From the NCBI RefSeq assembly GCF_000620165.1, contig NZ_KK211085.1, forward strand, positions 1 through 64,000: 64,000 nt of DNA. The letters run 5' to 3'. The stretch is from Anoxybacillus tepidamans PS2 (GTDB lineage Bacteria > Bacillota > Bacilli > Bacillales > Anoxybacillaceae). The translations under genes were made by a program, and so were the position numbers. Positions 55,806 through 64,000 of this stretch are shown here, piece by piece. The notes beneath the pieces are model-generated. The model was not told where the DNA came from. It worked only from the letters and a program-made list of their open reading frames with translations, and made no database searches. Positions within the stretch are counted from its first letter, which is position 1; every line of letters starts with the position of its first letter.

Positions 55806-56312
55806 ATGATTCAGTTTTTGCGAGAAAACGCTTATGCACCTTATGGACTGTTTATAGTGCGGCTATATCTTGGCTTCGTTTGGCTGCAGGCTGGTTGGGA
55901 AAAAATCGCTGACGGCCACTTTGATGCCACCGGTTTTTTGAAAGGAGCATTAGAAAAAGCATCTGGTGACCATCCGGCAGTTCAGCCTTGGTGGGCTGAT
56001 TTTATTGCTAGTTTTGCGCTGCCTCATGTTGAGTTTTTTAATGCGCTCGTTCCTTGGGGAGAATTTCTCGTCGGTCTTGGGCTTATTTTAGGATGCTTTA
56101 CTAGTTTGGCTTTATTGATGGGGCTCGTTATGAATTTTTCCTATATGTTTTCAGGAACAACTAGCACCAATCCACAAATGGTCCTAATTGGAATGCTTCT
56201 TGTTGCCGCAGGGGTTAATGCGGGGAAAATCGGGCTAGACCGCTGGGTTATCCCGTTTATCAAAGGGCAAATATTAGACAAAAAGCTGCGTTCCATCGCA
56301 ATTAATAAGTAA
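55806..56312 (+). CDS. DoxX family membrane protein
   Basis: The 168-residue protein has four transmembrane helices with FIVRLYLGFVWLQAGWEKI, the DoxX signature, and PHVEFFNALVPWGEFLVGLG. Two near-perfect Fur boxes upstream suggest iron-limitation control, and an AGGAGGG site precedes the ATG. Family roles include quinone-linked redox and oxidative-stress complexes; the substrate is unknown. Confidence 0.87.
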   Translation: MIQFLRENAYAPYGLFIVRLYLGFVWLQAGWEKIADGHFDATGFLKGALEKASGDHPAVQPWWADFIASFALPHVEFFNALVPWGEFLVGLGLILGCFTSLALLMGLVMNFSYMFSGTTSTNPQMVLIGMLLVAAGVNAGKIGLDRWVIPFIKGQILDKKLRSIAINK

Positions 56313-56345
56313 CTTTGACATACAACGTCTAAGAACTGTGGTACA

Positions 56346-56380
56346 TAAAAAGCCCGCAAACTAAAATGCTTGCGGGCTTT
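56346..56380. terminator. Bidirectional terminator between doxX and fumA
   Basis: AAAAGCCCGCAA pairs with TTGCGGGCTTT around a 10-base loop. Confidence 0.8.
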
Positions 56381-56389
56381 ATTGAATGA

Positions 56390-57937
56390 TTATTTAAACA
56401 CAGGCTCTTTAAATTGCGCTAATTTCTCTAGCGATGATTTTTCTACATCTTCGTGAAGGCTGTTGCCATGCGAGTCCATCGTGACGACAGCGGTAAAGTT
56501 TTCTACTTTCAAGTGCCACATCGCTTCTGGAATGCCGAACTCTAAAAGATCGACGCCTTCGACTGATTTAATGCAATCTGCATAATATTGTGCCGCTCCG
56601 CCGATCGCGTTCAAGTACACGCCGCCATGCTCTTTGAGCGCCGCGAGCGTTTTCGCACCCATGCCGCCTTTTCCAATGACCGCACGAATGCCAAACTTTT
56701 TCATAATGTCGCCTTGATAAGGCTCCTCACGAATACTTGTTGTCGGACCTGCCGCTTTCACATGCCATTTGCCTTCCTCGTCTTTTAACATCACCGGTCC
56801 ACAGTGGTAAATAATTTGGCCGTTCAGATCGACTGGCGCATCATGATCCATCAAATATTTATGAATCGCATCGCGTCCTGTGTACATCATGCCATTGATG
56901 CGGACAACATCGCCCACTTTCAGCTGGCGCACTTGCTCTTCTGTAAGCGGTGCTTCCAAGACAATTTCACGCGTTTCTCCCATATTGACGGAAGCCTTCT
57001 CTTCTGCTTTTTCTAATTCTTTGGCGAAATCAACATCTTCGCCTTCTTGATACAACCATTCTTGAATGTCGCCTGTTTCTGGGTTGATTTTCACGCCAAG
57101 GCGGCGGAATGCCCAACAGTTGTAAGCGACAGAAACGAAAAAGCTTGCAGGAATGCGGTGCATCGCGCCAATTTTACAGCCAAGAAGCGTCGTCTCACCG
57201 CCGAACCCCATCGTTCCAATGCCAAGCTTATTGGCATTTTCCATGATGTATTCTTCTAATTGACGAAGCTCCTCGTTTGGATTGATATCGTCTACAGAGC
57301 GGAATAATTGTTCTTTCGCTAGTTCATAGCCGGAAGAACGGTCGCCGCCGATGCCGACGCCGATAAAGCCGGCGCTGCAGCCTTGGCCTTGCGCTTGATA
57401 AACCGCATGCAAAATACACTTGCGAATGCCGTCCAAATCGCGGCCAGCTCGTCCAAGACCTTCTAACTCGCAAGGCAAGCTGTATTGAATGTTTTTGTTT
57501 TCACAGCCGCCGCCTTTTAAAATAAGACGAACATCGATATAATCTTTCTCCCATTGTTCAAATTTAATAACCGGCACACCGTCACCTAGATTATCTCCAC
57601 TATTTTCTCCTGTCAGTGAATCAACGGAGTTCGGACGAAGTTTGCCGTCTTTTGTTGCTTGTGCGATCGCGTTGCGAATCGCTTCTTTCATTTTAATTTG
57701 ATTGACGCCGACTGGCACTTTAATTTTAAATGTTGGTAGTCCTGTGTCTTGGCAAATAGGCGACACGTTTTCATCCGCCATTTTAATGTTTCCCGCAATG
57801 GTCGTAAGCGCCATCGCCGCGCGCGTGCCCGCATTTTCTCTCGCTTTGGCGCGCACAATCGCACGTCTTACGTCCTTTGGCAGTTTTGTTGACGTCTCTA
57901 CAATAAGCTGATACATGCTTTCTTGGAATTTTTCCAC
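56390..57937 (-). CDS. fumA: Class I fumarate hydratase (Fe-S)
   Basis: The 515-residue enzyme interconverts fumarate and malate in the TCA cycle using an oxygen-sensitive [4Fe-4S] cluster. Cluster cysteines are in SPICQDTG, GCSAGF and LLGCKIG. The fumarase beta domain occupies about 330-510 in the same chain. GTG 57937 has an AAGGGGAAGGGG site; the ATG at 58012 has none and adds an unlike N-terminus. Confidence 0.92.
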   Translation of the reverse strand: MEKFQESMYQLIVETSTKLPKDVRRAIVRAKARENAGTRAAMALTTIAGNIKMADENVSPICQDTGLPTFKIKVPVGVNQIKMKEAIRNAIAQATKDGKLRPNSVDSLTGENSGDNLGDGVPVIKFEQWEKDYIDVRLILKGGGCENKNIQYSLPCELEGLGRAGRDLDGIRKCILHAVYQAQGQGCSAGFIGVGIGGDRSSGYELAKEQLFRSVDDINPNEELRQLEEYIMENANKLGIGTMGFGGETTLLGCKIGAMHRIPASFFVSVAYNCWAFRRLGVKINPETGDIQEWLYQEGEDVDFAKELEKAEEKASVNMGETREIVLEAPLTEEQVRQLKVGDVVRINGMMYTGRDAIHKYLMDHDAPVDLNGQIIYHCGPVMLKDEEGKWHVKAAGPTTSIREEPYQGDIMKKFGIRAVIGKGGMGAKTLAALKEHGGVYLNAIGGAAQYYADCIKSVEGVDLLEFGIPEAMWHLKVENFTAVVTMDSHGNSLHEDVEKSSLEKLAQFKEPVFK

Positions 57938-58041
57938 GCTAAACGCCCCTTCCCCTTTGTGCATCGTATGTATCCATGTACACTTCGTTTTTATTATACT
58001 CCTTTTTGCCAACCAATGAAAACGGATGACATTGGAAAAAA

Positions 58042-58072
58042 GAAAAAAGCCGACAGAAAGCGGCTTTTACCA
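58042..58072 (-). terminator. Terminator of the SE1561-like gene
   Basis: AAAGCCG pairs with CGGCTTT around ACAGAAAG, T run on the minus strand, overlapping the stop codon. Confidence 0.65.
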
Positions 58073-58255
58073 ATCTTTTTTGAACTGCTCGTATTTTAGC
58101 TCTAGCGAATCAATCACTTCGATCAAACGATCAATGTCTTCTAATTCTGTGGATTCCGGATCGAGCGAATCGATCATGTGAAGAAACATATTCAATCGCT
58201 CTTTCAAATATTTTAGCTGCAAGTCTTTGTCTTGTACCGCGTTGCCCACTATCAT
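58067..58255 (-). CDS. SE1561 family small protein
   Basis: The 62-residue helical protein contains LKERLNMFLHMIDSLDPEST and ELEDIDRLIEVIDSLE, matching the SE1561 family as I recall it. ATG 58255 follows AGGGAG. Divergent from yfkAB. Function unknown. Confidence 0.7.
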   Translation of the reverse strand: MIVGNAVQDKDLQLKYLKERLNMFLHMIDSLDPESTELEDIDRLIEVIDSLELKYEQFKKDW

Positions 58256-58349
58256 TCGCTCCCTTCTTTTCCATCGTACATCATTGTTCAAGAAATAACA
58301 ATCGTCTATAATGAACATGGTTACATTTCAAAAAGCAAAGGAGAATTGT

Positions 58350-59474
58350 ATGGCTCGTGTAGCACTTGAACCCATCACGCCGTCCTATGATCCGTGGGAA
58401 GCGTATTTGGATGTGGAACAATACGGCTCGTTGCAGCTGACAAATATCGAATTTACGACGACCACATTATGCAACATGCGCTGTGAACATTGCGCTGTCG
58501 GTTATACATTGCAGACGAAAGACCCGGAGGCGCTGCCGCTTGAGCTTCTCATTCAACGCCTAGAGGAAATTCCGCATTTGCGTTCGTTAAGCATTACGGG
58601 CGGAGAACCGATGCTTTCGCTTAAATCGGTGAACGAATACGTCGTGCCGCTTTTAAAATATGCCCGCGAACGCGGCGTGCGGACACAAATTAACTCAAAT
58701 TTGACATTAGATTTGGAGCGTTACGAAAAAATCACTCCTTATTTAGACGTACTTCATATTTCGCACAATTGGGGCACGATGGATGATTTCGTCGAAGGCG
58801 GGTTTGCGATGATGGAGCGAAAGCCAAACATCCGTCAGCGCGAGGCGTATTTCGAGCGAATGATTGAAAATGCGCGGGCGCTTTCACGAATGGGCGTTAT
58901 CGTTTCGGCGGAAACGATGCTGAACAAGCGGACGCTGCCGCATTTAGAAAAAATCCATCGCCAAATTGTCGATGAAATGCAGTGCAAGCGCCACGAAGTA
59001 CACCCAATGTACCCGAGCGATTTCGCAAGCGCCCTTGAAACGTTAAGCCTCGATGAATTACGGGCAGCCATCCATCATCTTCTGGATATCCGTGATGAAA
59101 ATGTGTGGATGTTGTTTGGCACGCTGCCGTTTTACCCTTGCAGTGACAACGAAGAAGATCTTGCGTTGCTAAAGCGCCTATATACAAGCAAAAATGTGAC
59201 TGTTCGCAATGACCCGGACGGCCGTTCACGTTTAAATGTGAATATTTTTACCGGTGAAATCATCGTCACGGACTTTGGTGATGAGCCTTCGCTCGGCAAC
59301 ATTCAGAATGACACATTGCTTACAGCATACGAAAGGTGGATGAATTCCGCTCTTGCGAAACAACTGAATTGCCACTGCCCATCTGTTCAATGCCTTGGAC
59401 CAAACGTCCTTGTGAAAAACAGCTATTATCCAAACGTCGACTTTGCAACACGGCAAACAAAAATCACAAAATAA
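58350..59474 (+). CDS. yfkAB: Radical SAM protein YfkAB
   Basis: The 374-residue enzyme has a radical-SAM [4Fe-4S] motif CNMRCEHC (about 41-48), SITGGEPML, and a C-terminal cysteine cluster CHCPSVQC that may bind a second cluster. It is the fused form of B. subtilis yfkA-yfkB. The substrate is unknown. ATG 58350 has an AAAGGAG site; the ATG at 58311 has none. Confidence 0.87.
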   Translation: MARVALEPITPSYDPWEAYLDVEQYGSLQLTNIEFTTTTLCNMRCEHCAVGYTLQTKDPEALPLELLIQRLEEIPHLRSLSITGGEPMLSLKSVNEYVVPLLKYARERGVRTQINSNLTLDLERYEKITPYLDVLHISHNWGTMDDFVEGGFAMMERKPNIRQREAYFERMIENARALSRMGVIVSAETMLNKRTLPHLEKIHRQIVDEMQCKRHEVHPMYPSDFASALETLSLDELRAAIHHLLDIRDENVWMLFGTLPFYPCSDNEEDLALLKRLYTSKNVTVRNDPDGRSRLNVNIFTGEIIVTDFGDEPSLGNIQNDTLLTAYERWMNSALAKQLNCHCPSVQCLGPNVLVKNSYYPNVDFATRQTKITK

Positions 59475-59501
59475 ACGTCAAGGTAATTACCTTGACGTTT
59501 T
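59474..59501. terminator. Terminator between yfkAB and yfkD
   Basis: ACGTCAAGGTAA and TTACCTTGACGT form a perfect palindrome with T tracts on the plus side and A tracts on the other. Confidence 0.75.
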
Positions 59502-60288
59502 ATCTTGGCTGATCGCTTATAACATAAGAGAAAGATAGGCGATCTTGTACAGGAATCCATGCCCCGATTCCCTGTGTGATGACATTTTTCACAACGATTT
59601 TCTTCTTGTTCCCTTTCAGCACAATATATACTTCCCCGTACGTTACTTTTCCCTTTTCGTTCACTGCTGGGGCGTATGCGTATAAATATCCCATTTTCTT
59701 CGCTGGAACCCGGTACGGTTGATCTTTTTTCGTTCCGATGCCAATTACTGTACTAAATGAAAGCGGCAAATTTGTTTTTTTCATTGCGATCAGCAACATC
59801 ATTTTTCTTACGGCCTCTTCATTTGGAATTTGCGCTGTTAGTCCGCCGCGAATCTGTTTTTGCATTTCTTGCCTATAATACAGTTTTTGCGGTGCATTGC
59901 CTCCCCGGTTGTCCAAAAAGTTCGTGTTCACTTTTTGATACTCCCAATTCGTGGATGTTTCTAACGATTGATAGTTCAATGGCCACTGTCCTAAATAAAT
60001 CGTTGCACGATATCCAATGGCAAATGGAGTACTTGATACTGACGACTCATTTAATAAACGAATCAACTCCGGATTTTCAATTTTTACATTTGCGGATTTG
60101 AGCAATTGCTTAGCAAGCGGACTCGGTTCTAAATACGGCAAATCTTGAGTTGGATTTGGATACGTATTTTCCTTCGATATATCGATGACAGAACTTCCTA
60201 GCACTTGCTTCGGAACAGCTGCAACGGCGAAAGTCGGTAAATATAAAACTAGTGCACTCATTAAGCAACAAAAAACGGATTTTCTCAT
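59500..60288 (-). CDS. yfkD: YfkD family exported protein
   Basis: The 262-residue protein has a signal peptide (1-24, cut after AVAA) and the YfkD domain with YRATIYLGQWPLNYQSLETS. In B. subtilis the orthologue is expressed in the forespore. No catalytic motif seen. Located between yfkAB and yfkE as expected. Confidence 0.85.
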   Translation of the reverse strand: MRKSVFCCLMSALVLYLPTFAVAAVPKQVLGSSVIDISKENTYPNPTQDLPYLEPSPLAKQLLKSANVKIENPELIRLLNESSVSSTPFAIGYRATIYLGQWPLNYQSLETSTNWEYQKVNTNFLDNRGGNAPQKLYYRQEMQKQIRGGLTAQIPNEEAVRKMMLLIAMKKTNLPLSFSTVIGIGTKKDQPYRVPAKKMGYLYAYAPAVNEKGKVTYGEVYIVLKGNKKKIVVKNVITQGIGAWIPVQDRLSFSYVISDQPR

Positions 60289-60494
60289 TGTGCAAACTCC
60301 TTTCCATAGCTGCTTTCACCGTTATTTTTTTCAAAAAAAGGCGGTTTATCCATCAAGAAAAAAATTTATCAACATGAATCTTAATATTTTAAATATTCAA
60401 ATAACATGTTATAATATGTCCAAGCATATATGATGCTGTTTTTCCTCCTATTTGTTGTAACAATGCCACAGCTTGGTCGGTTTTACCGACAAAC

Positions 60495-60530
60495 AAAAAG
60501 GACTCTGCTCTCCCAGAGTCCTTTTTTCAT
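60495..60530. terminator. cax terminator
   Basis: AAAAGGACTCTG pairs with CAGAGTCCTTTT around CTCTCC, T-rich on both strands. Confidence 0.75.
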
Positions 60531-61579
60531 AGCAAATAAAAGCCGATTCCCATAATCGTGTAAGCGGCCAACAGCGTCGCCCCTTCAAACCAGTTCGTAT
60601 CACCATCATTAGAAAGGACAATCATTAATAACACCGATGTCGCCATTGCTGCAAGTTCAGGAAGAGAGAACACAAGCGGCATGCTGGTCGGGAAGAAAAG
60701 AGAAATAAGAACGAGCACAGGCGCAACAAACATGGCAATTTGCAGTGTCGAACCGATCGCAATTTCAACGGCGATGTTCATTTTATTTTTATAGGCCATA
60801 ATAATGGCTGAAGCGTGTTCAGCAGCGTTACCGACGATGGCGACAATAATAATCCCGATAAACAATTCGCTCCAACCAAATGAATGGGCCACCGTTTCAA
60901 AAGTATGGACAAGCCTTTCTGATATGTAAGCTACCGCAATGGTAGCAAGAGCTAAAATCGCAATTGCTTTTCCTTTTGTCCATTCAGGCTCCTCATGTTC
61001 TTCCATTTCGTCTGATTTATGTTGGTATACGCCTCGATGAGTAACCAATTTAAAGTATAAAGCGGCTAGATAAAGAATAATCATAATAACCGCAATACCG
61101 ACGCTGAGAGACAGTATTTCAGCTTCAGACATTCTGAGAGAAAAGACTTCCGGAATCACAAAAGCGACCAAAATAGCAAACGTAAGAAGCCCTGCATTAT
61201 GGCGCGCATCATATACGTTAAATTCTTGGCGTTTGTATTTTAACCCCCCGACAAAAAAAGAGAGGCCAGCTACCAATAGCAAGTTTCCTAGCACAGAGCC
61301 CGTGAGTGAAGCCAACACCACTTCCACTAGCCCTGCTTTTAACGCAAATATTGCAATAATCAGCTCAACAGCATTACCAAACGTCGCATTTAATAATCCC
61401 CCAATGCGCGGCCCTGCTACAATCGCCAAACTTTCAGTCGCTCTTCCCATATAGCTTGCCAGTGCAATGATAGTGACACAGTAAACCGCAAACATGATCA
61501 CAGAAGGCCAATGCAAGAGGCCGCCGATGATTGACAGCGGCACGCCGATAAAGACAAGAAGCGCAAATATTTTGTTCAT
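60527..61579 (-). CDS. cax: Calcium/proton antiporter (CaxA/ChaA, YfkE)
   Basis: The 350-residue protein has eleven transmembrane segments and the two c repeats of the CaCA superfamily, LNATFGNAVELIIAIFAL and VGNAAEHASAIIMAYKN, with the essential glutamates. It exports Ca2+ in exchange for H+. ATG 61579 has an AGGTG site; a GTG three codons earlier lies inside that site. It corresponds to yfkE. Confidence 0.92.
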   Translation of the reverse strand: MNKIFALLVFIGVPLSIIGGLLHWPSVIMFAVYCVTIIALASYMGRATESLAIVAGPRIGGLLNATFGNAVELIIAIFALKAGLVEVVLASLTGSVLGNLLLVAGLSFFVGGLKYKRQEFNVYDARHNAGLLTFAILVAFVIPEVFSLRMSEAEILSLSVGIAVIMIILYLAALYFKLVTHRGVYQHKSDEMEEHEEPEWTKGKAIAILALATIAVAYISERLVHTFETVAHSFGWSELFIGIIIVAIVGNAAEHASAIIMAYKNKMNIAVEIAIGSTLQIAMFVAPVLVLISLFFPTSMPLVFSLPELAAMATSVLLMIVLSNDGDTNWFEGATLLAAYTIMGIGFYLL

Positions 61580-61601
61580 CTTGTACACCTAACCTTTCCT
61601 C

Positions 61602-61985
61602 TTACTCGATAATCTCAAACGTTTCCGTAATACGGATACATCCTTCAACCGAGCGCACCATCGGGCAATTGCGGCGCGCTACTTCCAACGATTTTTCCAC
61701 TTGAGTCGCATCTAAACGGCTGCCTTTAATCGCGAAATGAAGATGAATCGCTTCGATGCGATTTGCCTCTTGTTCGTTGCGCGTCACATCGGCGCGAATC
61801 GTCATGTCATCTACATGCATCCGCTTTTTCTCTAATATTTTTCTTAGAACACCGCCGCTGCAAACGGCAATCGAAGAAACAAGCAGTTGATAAGGGCGAA
61901 AACCGTGCGTCTCATCTCCCGCTATATGCAGCTCCCCGTATTCAAGTTTCGTTTGGAATCCGACTTCCTTCATCGTAAACTCCAT
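61602..61985 (-). CDS. OsmC family peroxiredoxin-like protein
   Basis: The 127-residue protein has two reactive cysteines, in SIAVCSGGVLRK and ARRNCPMVRSV, in the OsmC/Ohr fold. The family reduces organic peroxides or persulfides; this short member belongs to the YhfA/YmaD-like group, so the substrate is open. It lies 22 bases upstream of cax on the same strand and may be co-transcribed. Confidence 0.83.
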   Translation of the reverse strand: MEFTMKEVGFQTKLEYGELHIAGDETHGFRPYQLLVSSIAVCSGGVLRKILEKKRMHVDDMTIRADVTRNEQEANRIEAIHLHFAIKGSRLDATQVEKSLEVARRNCPMVRSVEGCIRITETFEIIE

Positions 61986-62093
61986 TTGTTTTCACCTCTT
62001 TTTTCTTGTGTTCTAGCAAAAAACTTTGTACGATGATAATTGGTCAGGTGTGTTGATTATCCAATAAAAACCAATTGACATTGCTTGATTCCT

Positions 62094-62208
62094 AGCTTTT
62101 CTGCCGACTGGGCATGCCATATGCATGCCCTCCTCGAACAACGAACGCTTTGCGGGCAAATGCATTTGTAGGCTAGCGTTCTTGTTCGAGGGAAGAGGCA
62201 GAAAAGCT
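62094..62208 (+). ncRNA. Three-way-junction inverted-repeat element
   Basis: P1: AGCTTTTCTGCC (62094-62105) with GGCAGAAAAGCT (62197-62208). P2: GGGCATGC/GCATGCCC (62110-62130). P3: CCTCGAACAA and GAACGCT (62132-62149) with AGCGTTC and TTGTTCGAGG (62075-based arm at 62175-62191), one bulged C. Its apical loop holds the palindrome CAAATGCATTTG. This layout fits a structured RNA or a palindromic mobile element. Nothing comparable occurs elsewhere in the window. Confidence 0.5.
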
Positions 62209-62261
62209 TGTGTCTAGCTATATCATTCCATATTTTTAGTAAAATAATGGATCATCAACAC

Positions 62262-62291
62262 TTGTGATAATTGGTTTGATTTTTGTATAAT
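62262..62291 (+). promoter_or_regulatory. SigA-type promoter of the MFS gene
   Basis: TTGTGA (62262-62267), 18-base spacer, TATAAT (62286-62291). The predicted start is only about 5 bases before ATG 62303, so the GAGGG site (62293-62297) might not be in the transcript. Confidence 0.5.
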
Positions 62292-62302
62292 GAGGGATTA
62301 TC

Positions 62303-63448
62303 ATGCGTTTTTTGATTTTGGTTAGCATCGTTGCGATCTCTGGATTATCTCAAGGGATGCTGCTCCCTTTGCTTTCTATCGTTCTTGAGAAGCATGGATT
62401 TTCCTCTTCCGTCAACGGAGCGCACGCGACTGCTATGTATATTGGGATACTGGTCATTTCTCCATTCATGGAGAAGCCGTTGCGAAAATATGGATATCGC
62501 CCCATTATTATACTCGGTGGTTTTATTGTACTATTATCACTTGCTTTATTTCCACTATTGTCTTCATTTTGGTTTTGGTTTATATTGCGCCTGTTGATCG
62601 GCATTGGCGATCATATGCTTCACTTCGCCACACAAACATGGATTACTGATTTTTCTCCGCATCAGCGCCGCGGCCGTAATTTATCTCTATACGGATTGTT
62701 TTTTGGAATCGGCTTTGCGATCGGGCCAATGTTTGCCTCGCTTGTGGAAGTAAACGAGACGTTGCCGTTTCTATTATCTTCAGCGCTTAGCTTAATGGGG
62801 TGGCTCGCTGTTTTTCTCATTAAAAATGAACGTCCAGAGGCAAGTAAGCACTCTGTTGATTCGAATCTTTCCCGTCGTTTTTTTCAAACGTGGAAACACG
62901 CATGGGCCGCATTATTGCTTCCTTTTGCATACGGCTTTTTAGAAGCTTCTATTCACGGCATTTTTCCTGTTTATGCGCTGCGTGAACATATTTCAGTGGA
63001 ACATGTCGCCTTTATTTTACCTGCCTTTTCCATTGGCAGCATTCTATTTCAATTGCCGCTCGGCATGCTAAGCGACCGATGGAAAAGGAAGTCTGTTCTT
63101 TGTGCAGCGCTGTTAATTGGCAGCAGCAGTTTTATAGGTGCACAAGTTTTCGTTCATTCAGCCATATGGTTATTTATTTGCTTTTTTGTTGCCGGAATGT
63201 TTGTTGGCTCGCTATTTTCCCTCGGCATTACGTATATGGCTGATTTATTGCCAAAGCCGCTCCTTCCAACAGGCAATTTATTATCAGGCATCCTTTACAG
63301 CATCGGAAGTATGTGCGGCCCGTTAATCATTGGCATCATCATTCAGTACAAACAGAGCGGGAGCTTTTTTATGGCAGTTAGCGCCCTTCTTCTCTTTGTT
63401 TTATCCGCCTTGTTATATAACAAACCAACCGAGGTCGCCGAAGAGTGA
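62303..63448 (+). CDS. MFS transporter (YfkF-like)
   Basis: The 381-residue transporter has twelve transmembrane segments, the motif-A-like loop GMLSDRWKRKSV between helices 8 and 9, and the TWITDFSPHQRRGRNLSLYG cytoplasmic segment. It belongs to the drug/metabolite efflux MFS group, corresponding in position to B. subtilis yfkF. Substrate unknown. Confidence 0.87.
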   Translation: MRFLILVSIVAISGLSQGMLLPLLSIVLEKHGFSSSVNGAHATAMYIGILVISPFMEKPLRKYGYRPIIILGGFIVLLSLALFPLLSSFWFWFILRLLIGIGDHMLHFATQTWITDFSPHQRRGRNLSLYGLFFGIGFAIGPMFASLVEVNETLPFLLSSALSLMGWLAVFLIKNERPEASKHSVDSNLSRRFFQTWKHAWAALLLPFAYGFLEASIHGIFPVYALREHISVEHVAFILPAFSIGSILFQLPLGMLSDRWKRKSVLCAALLIGSSSFIGAQVFVHSAIWLFICFFVAGMFVGSLFSLGITYMADLLPKPLLPTGNLLSGILYSIGSMCGPLIIGIIIQYKQSGSFFMAVSALLLFVLSALLYNKPTEVAEE

Positions 63449-63460
63449 CCTCTTTTTTTA
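63430..63460 (+). terminator. MFS gene terminator
   Basis: GAGGTC pairs with GACCTC around the stop codon region, followed by T7. Confidence 0.7.
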
Positions 63461-63563
63461 CCCATTTTAAAAAAACATATTGACGCTCCTTTTTGTTCTG
63501 TTATATAATACAATCAATAAAATAAAAACCTGTTTTAAAACAGAGTAGGGGGAGCGATGAACG

Positions 63564-63710
63564 ATGAGTAGAGCAGAGCGAAAAAACATGATTGAGTTTA
63601 TCGAAAAAGTAAAAGGAATTGCAAAAGATCAACTTGTATATATGACTGATGCGGAAATTGAGCACATTTACAACCAAACGTACTATCAATATGAAGAAAT
63701 CGCTGAATAA
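63564..63710 (+). CDS. BH0509 family small protein
   Basis: The 48-residue acidic protein reads MSRAERKNMIEFIEKVKGIA, then VYMTDAEIEHIYNQTYYQYE, the BH0509 family pattern. GGGGGAG upstream of ATG 63564 supports it. Function unknown. Confidence 0.78.
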   Translation: MSRAERKNMIEFIEKVKGIAKDQLVYMTDAEIEHIYNQTYYQYEEIAE

Positions 63711-63740
63711 AAGGCTGTCGAGATGACAGCCTCTTTTTTT
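63711..63740. terminator. Terminator after the BH0509-like gene
   Basis: AGGCTGTC pairs with GACAGCCT around GAGAT, followed by T9. It also faces the converging gene at 63742. Confidence 0.8.
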
Positions 63741-63741
63741 T

Positions 63742-63846
63742 TTAGTGATATCCATTTTGGCCATTGGCACTGCCGCTCGTTTTATGCTTCGGCTTGTTCT
63801 TTCCTTTTTGCTTTGTGCCGCCGTCTTTTTTTGTCTGTTTCGCCAT
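63742..63846 (-). CDS. Small lysine-rich protein, possibly spore-related
   Basis: The 34-residue protein MAKQTKKDGGTKQKGKNKPK then HKTSGSANGQNGYH has a strong TAGGAGGGGATC site. Its K, G, N, S and Q bias resembles minor spore proteins, but I cannot assign a family. Confidence 0.6.
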   Translation of the reverse strand: MAKQTKKDGGTKQKGKNKPKHKTSGSANGQNGYH

Positions 63847-63924
63847 ATGATCCCCTCCTAATGATAGAACGACTACAGCGATTAGCATCCCCCTTTTTCT
63901 TGACCCTTATCAGAAGGATCATTG

Positions 63925-64000
63925 TTAACGTTCCCTTTTTCTGCCATTACGTTGACAATCAAAAATTGCATTAAGCTCTCCGCCTAATACAATGATCATG
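63925..64000 (-). CDS. yfkH: YihY/YfkH family membrane protein, C-terminal end (cut by window edge)
   Basis: The 24 visible codons read MIIVLGGELNAIFDCQRNGR and end RKRER. The IVLGGELNA piece is the last-helix signature of YihY/RNase BN-like membrane proteins. In B. subtilis yfkH is next to yfkF, matching this position. The gene starts outside the window. Confidence 0.65.
   Translation of the reverse strand, partial: MIIVLGGELNAIFDCQRNGRKRER

Overview
The window is a chromosomal segment of a Bacillaceae bacterium, most likely a thermophilic or thermotolerant member of the Geobacillus, Parageobacillus or Anoxybacillus group. This rests on three things: spore genes (sspE, sspK, pdaA, yfhD/yfhE-type), a bacillithiol-dependent FosB, and a gene order that follows the Bacillus subtilis blocks gsaB-ygaF, fabL-sspE-ygaB-ygaC, yfhS-mutY-yfhP, yfhH-recX-yfhF-yfhE-yfhD and yfkAB-yfkD-yfkE-yfkF-yfkH. 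The genus is an inference; no rRNA or complete tRNA gene is present.

Layout. 1-4.5 kb: the start of an IS256-family transposase, peroxiredoxin Bcp, a small K+ channel and a three-gene ABC-2 exporter. 4.8-13.9 kb: glutamate-1-semialdehyde aminotransferase, a 1490-residue glutamate synthase, a CtaG/DUF2243 pair and an aromatic-acid-exporter-like membrane protein. 14-19.7 kb: an appDFABC-type oligopeptide importer operon. 20-31 kb: a housekeeping and sporulation block (ntdP, ygaB, sspE, fabL, mutY, yfhP, yfhJ, sspK, recX, yfhF and others), then an acetyltransferase gene behind an unusual structured leader. 31-33.5 kb: an EAL phosphodiesterase and LuxR-type regulator operon behind a cyclic-di-GMP-I riboswitch. 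33.7-45.6 kb: an accessory, repeat-rich stretch with FosB, several acetyltransferases, a TPR-dynamin-like GTPase, a MarR pair, a lipoprotein and an RsgA paralogue. 45.9-64 kb: HelD, SelO, RlmD, AlkA, PdaA, an iron-box DoxX, fumarase, YfkAB, YfkD, a Ca2+/H+ antiporter, OsmC, an MFS transporter and the end of a YihY-family gene.

The most interesting non-coding signals are the following. (1) A 19-codon leader ORF and three competing RNA segments in front of the rsgA paralogue, with the ribosome binding site inside one of two mutually exclusive helices. (2) A tRNA-arm-like module feeding a mutually exclusive helix set that can hide the ribosome binding site of an acetyltransferase. (3) A textbook c-di-GMP riboswitch with its own terminator. 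(4) A three-way-junction element before the MFS gene. (5) Five copies of a roughly 60-bp hairpin element resembling IS200/IS605 ends, one joined to a broken acetyltransferase fragment.

Several genes are broken or altered by single changes: yfhJ, a DUF3147 gene, a small coiled-coil gene, and an in-frame stop near the end of sspE. No CRISPR array, prophage or complete transposon was found.
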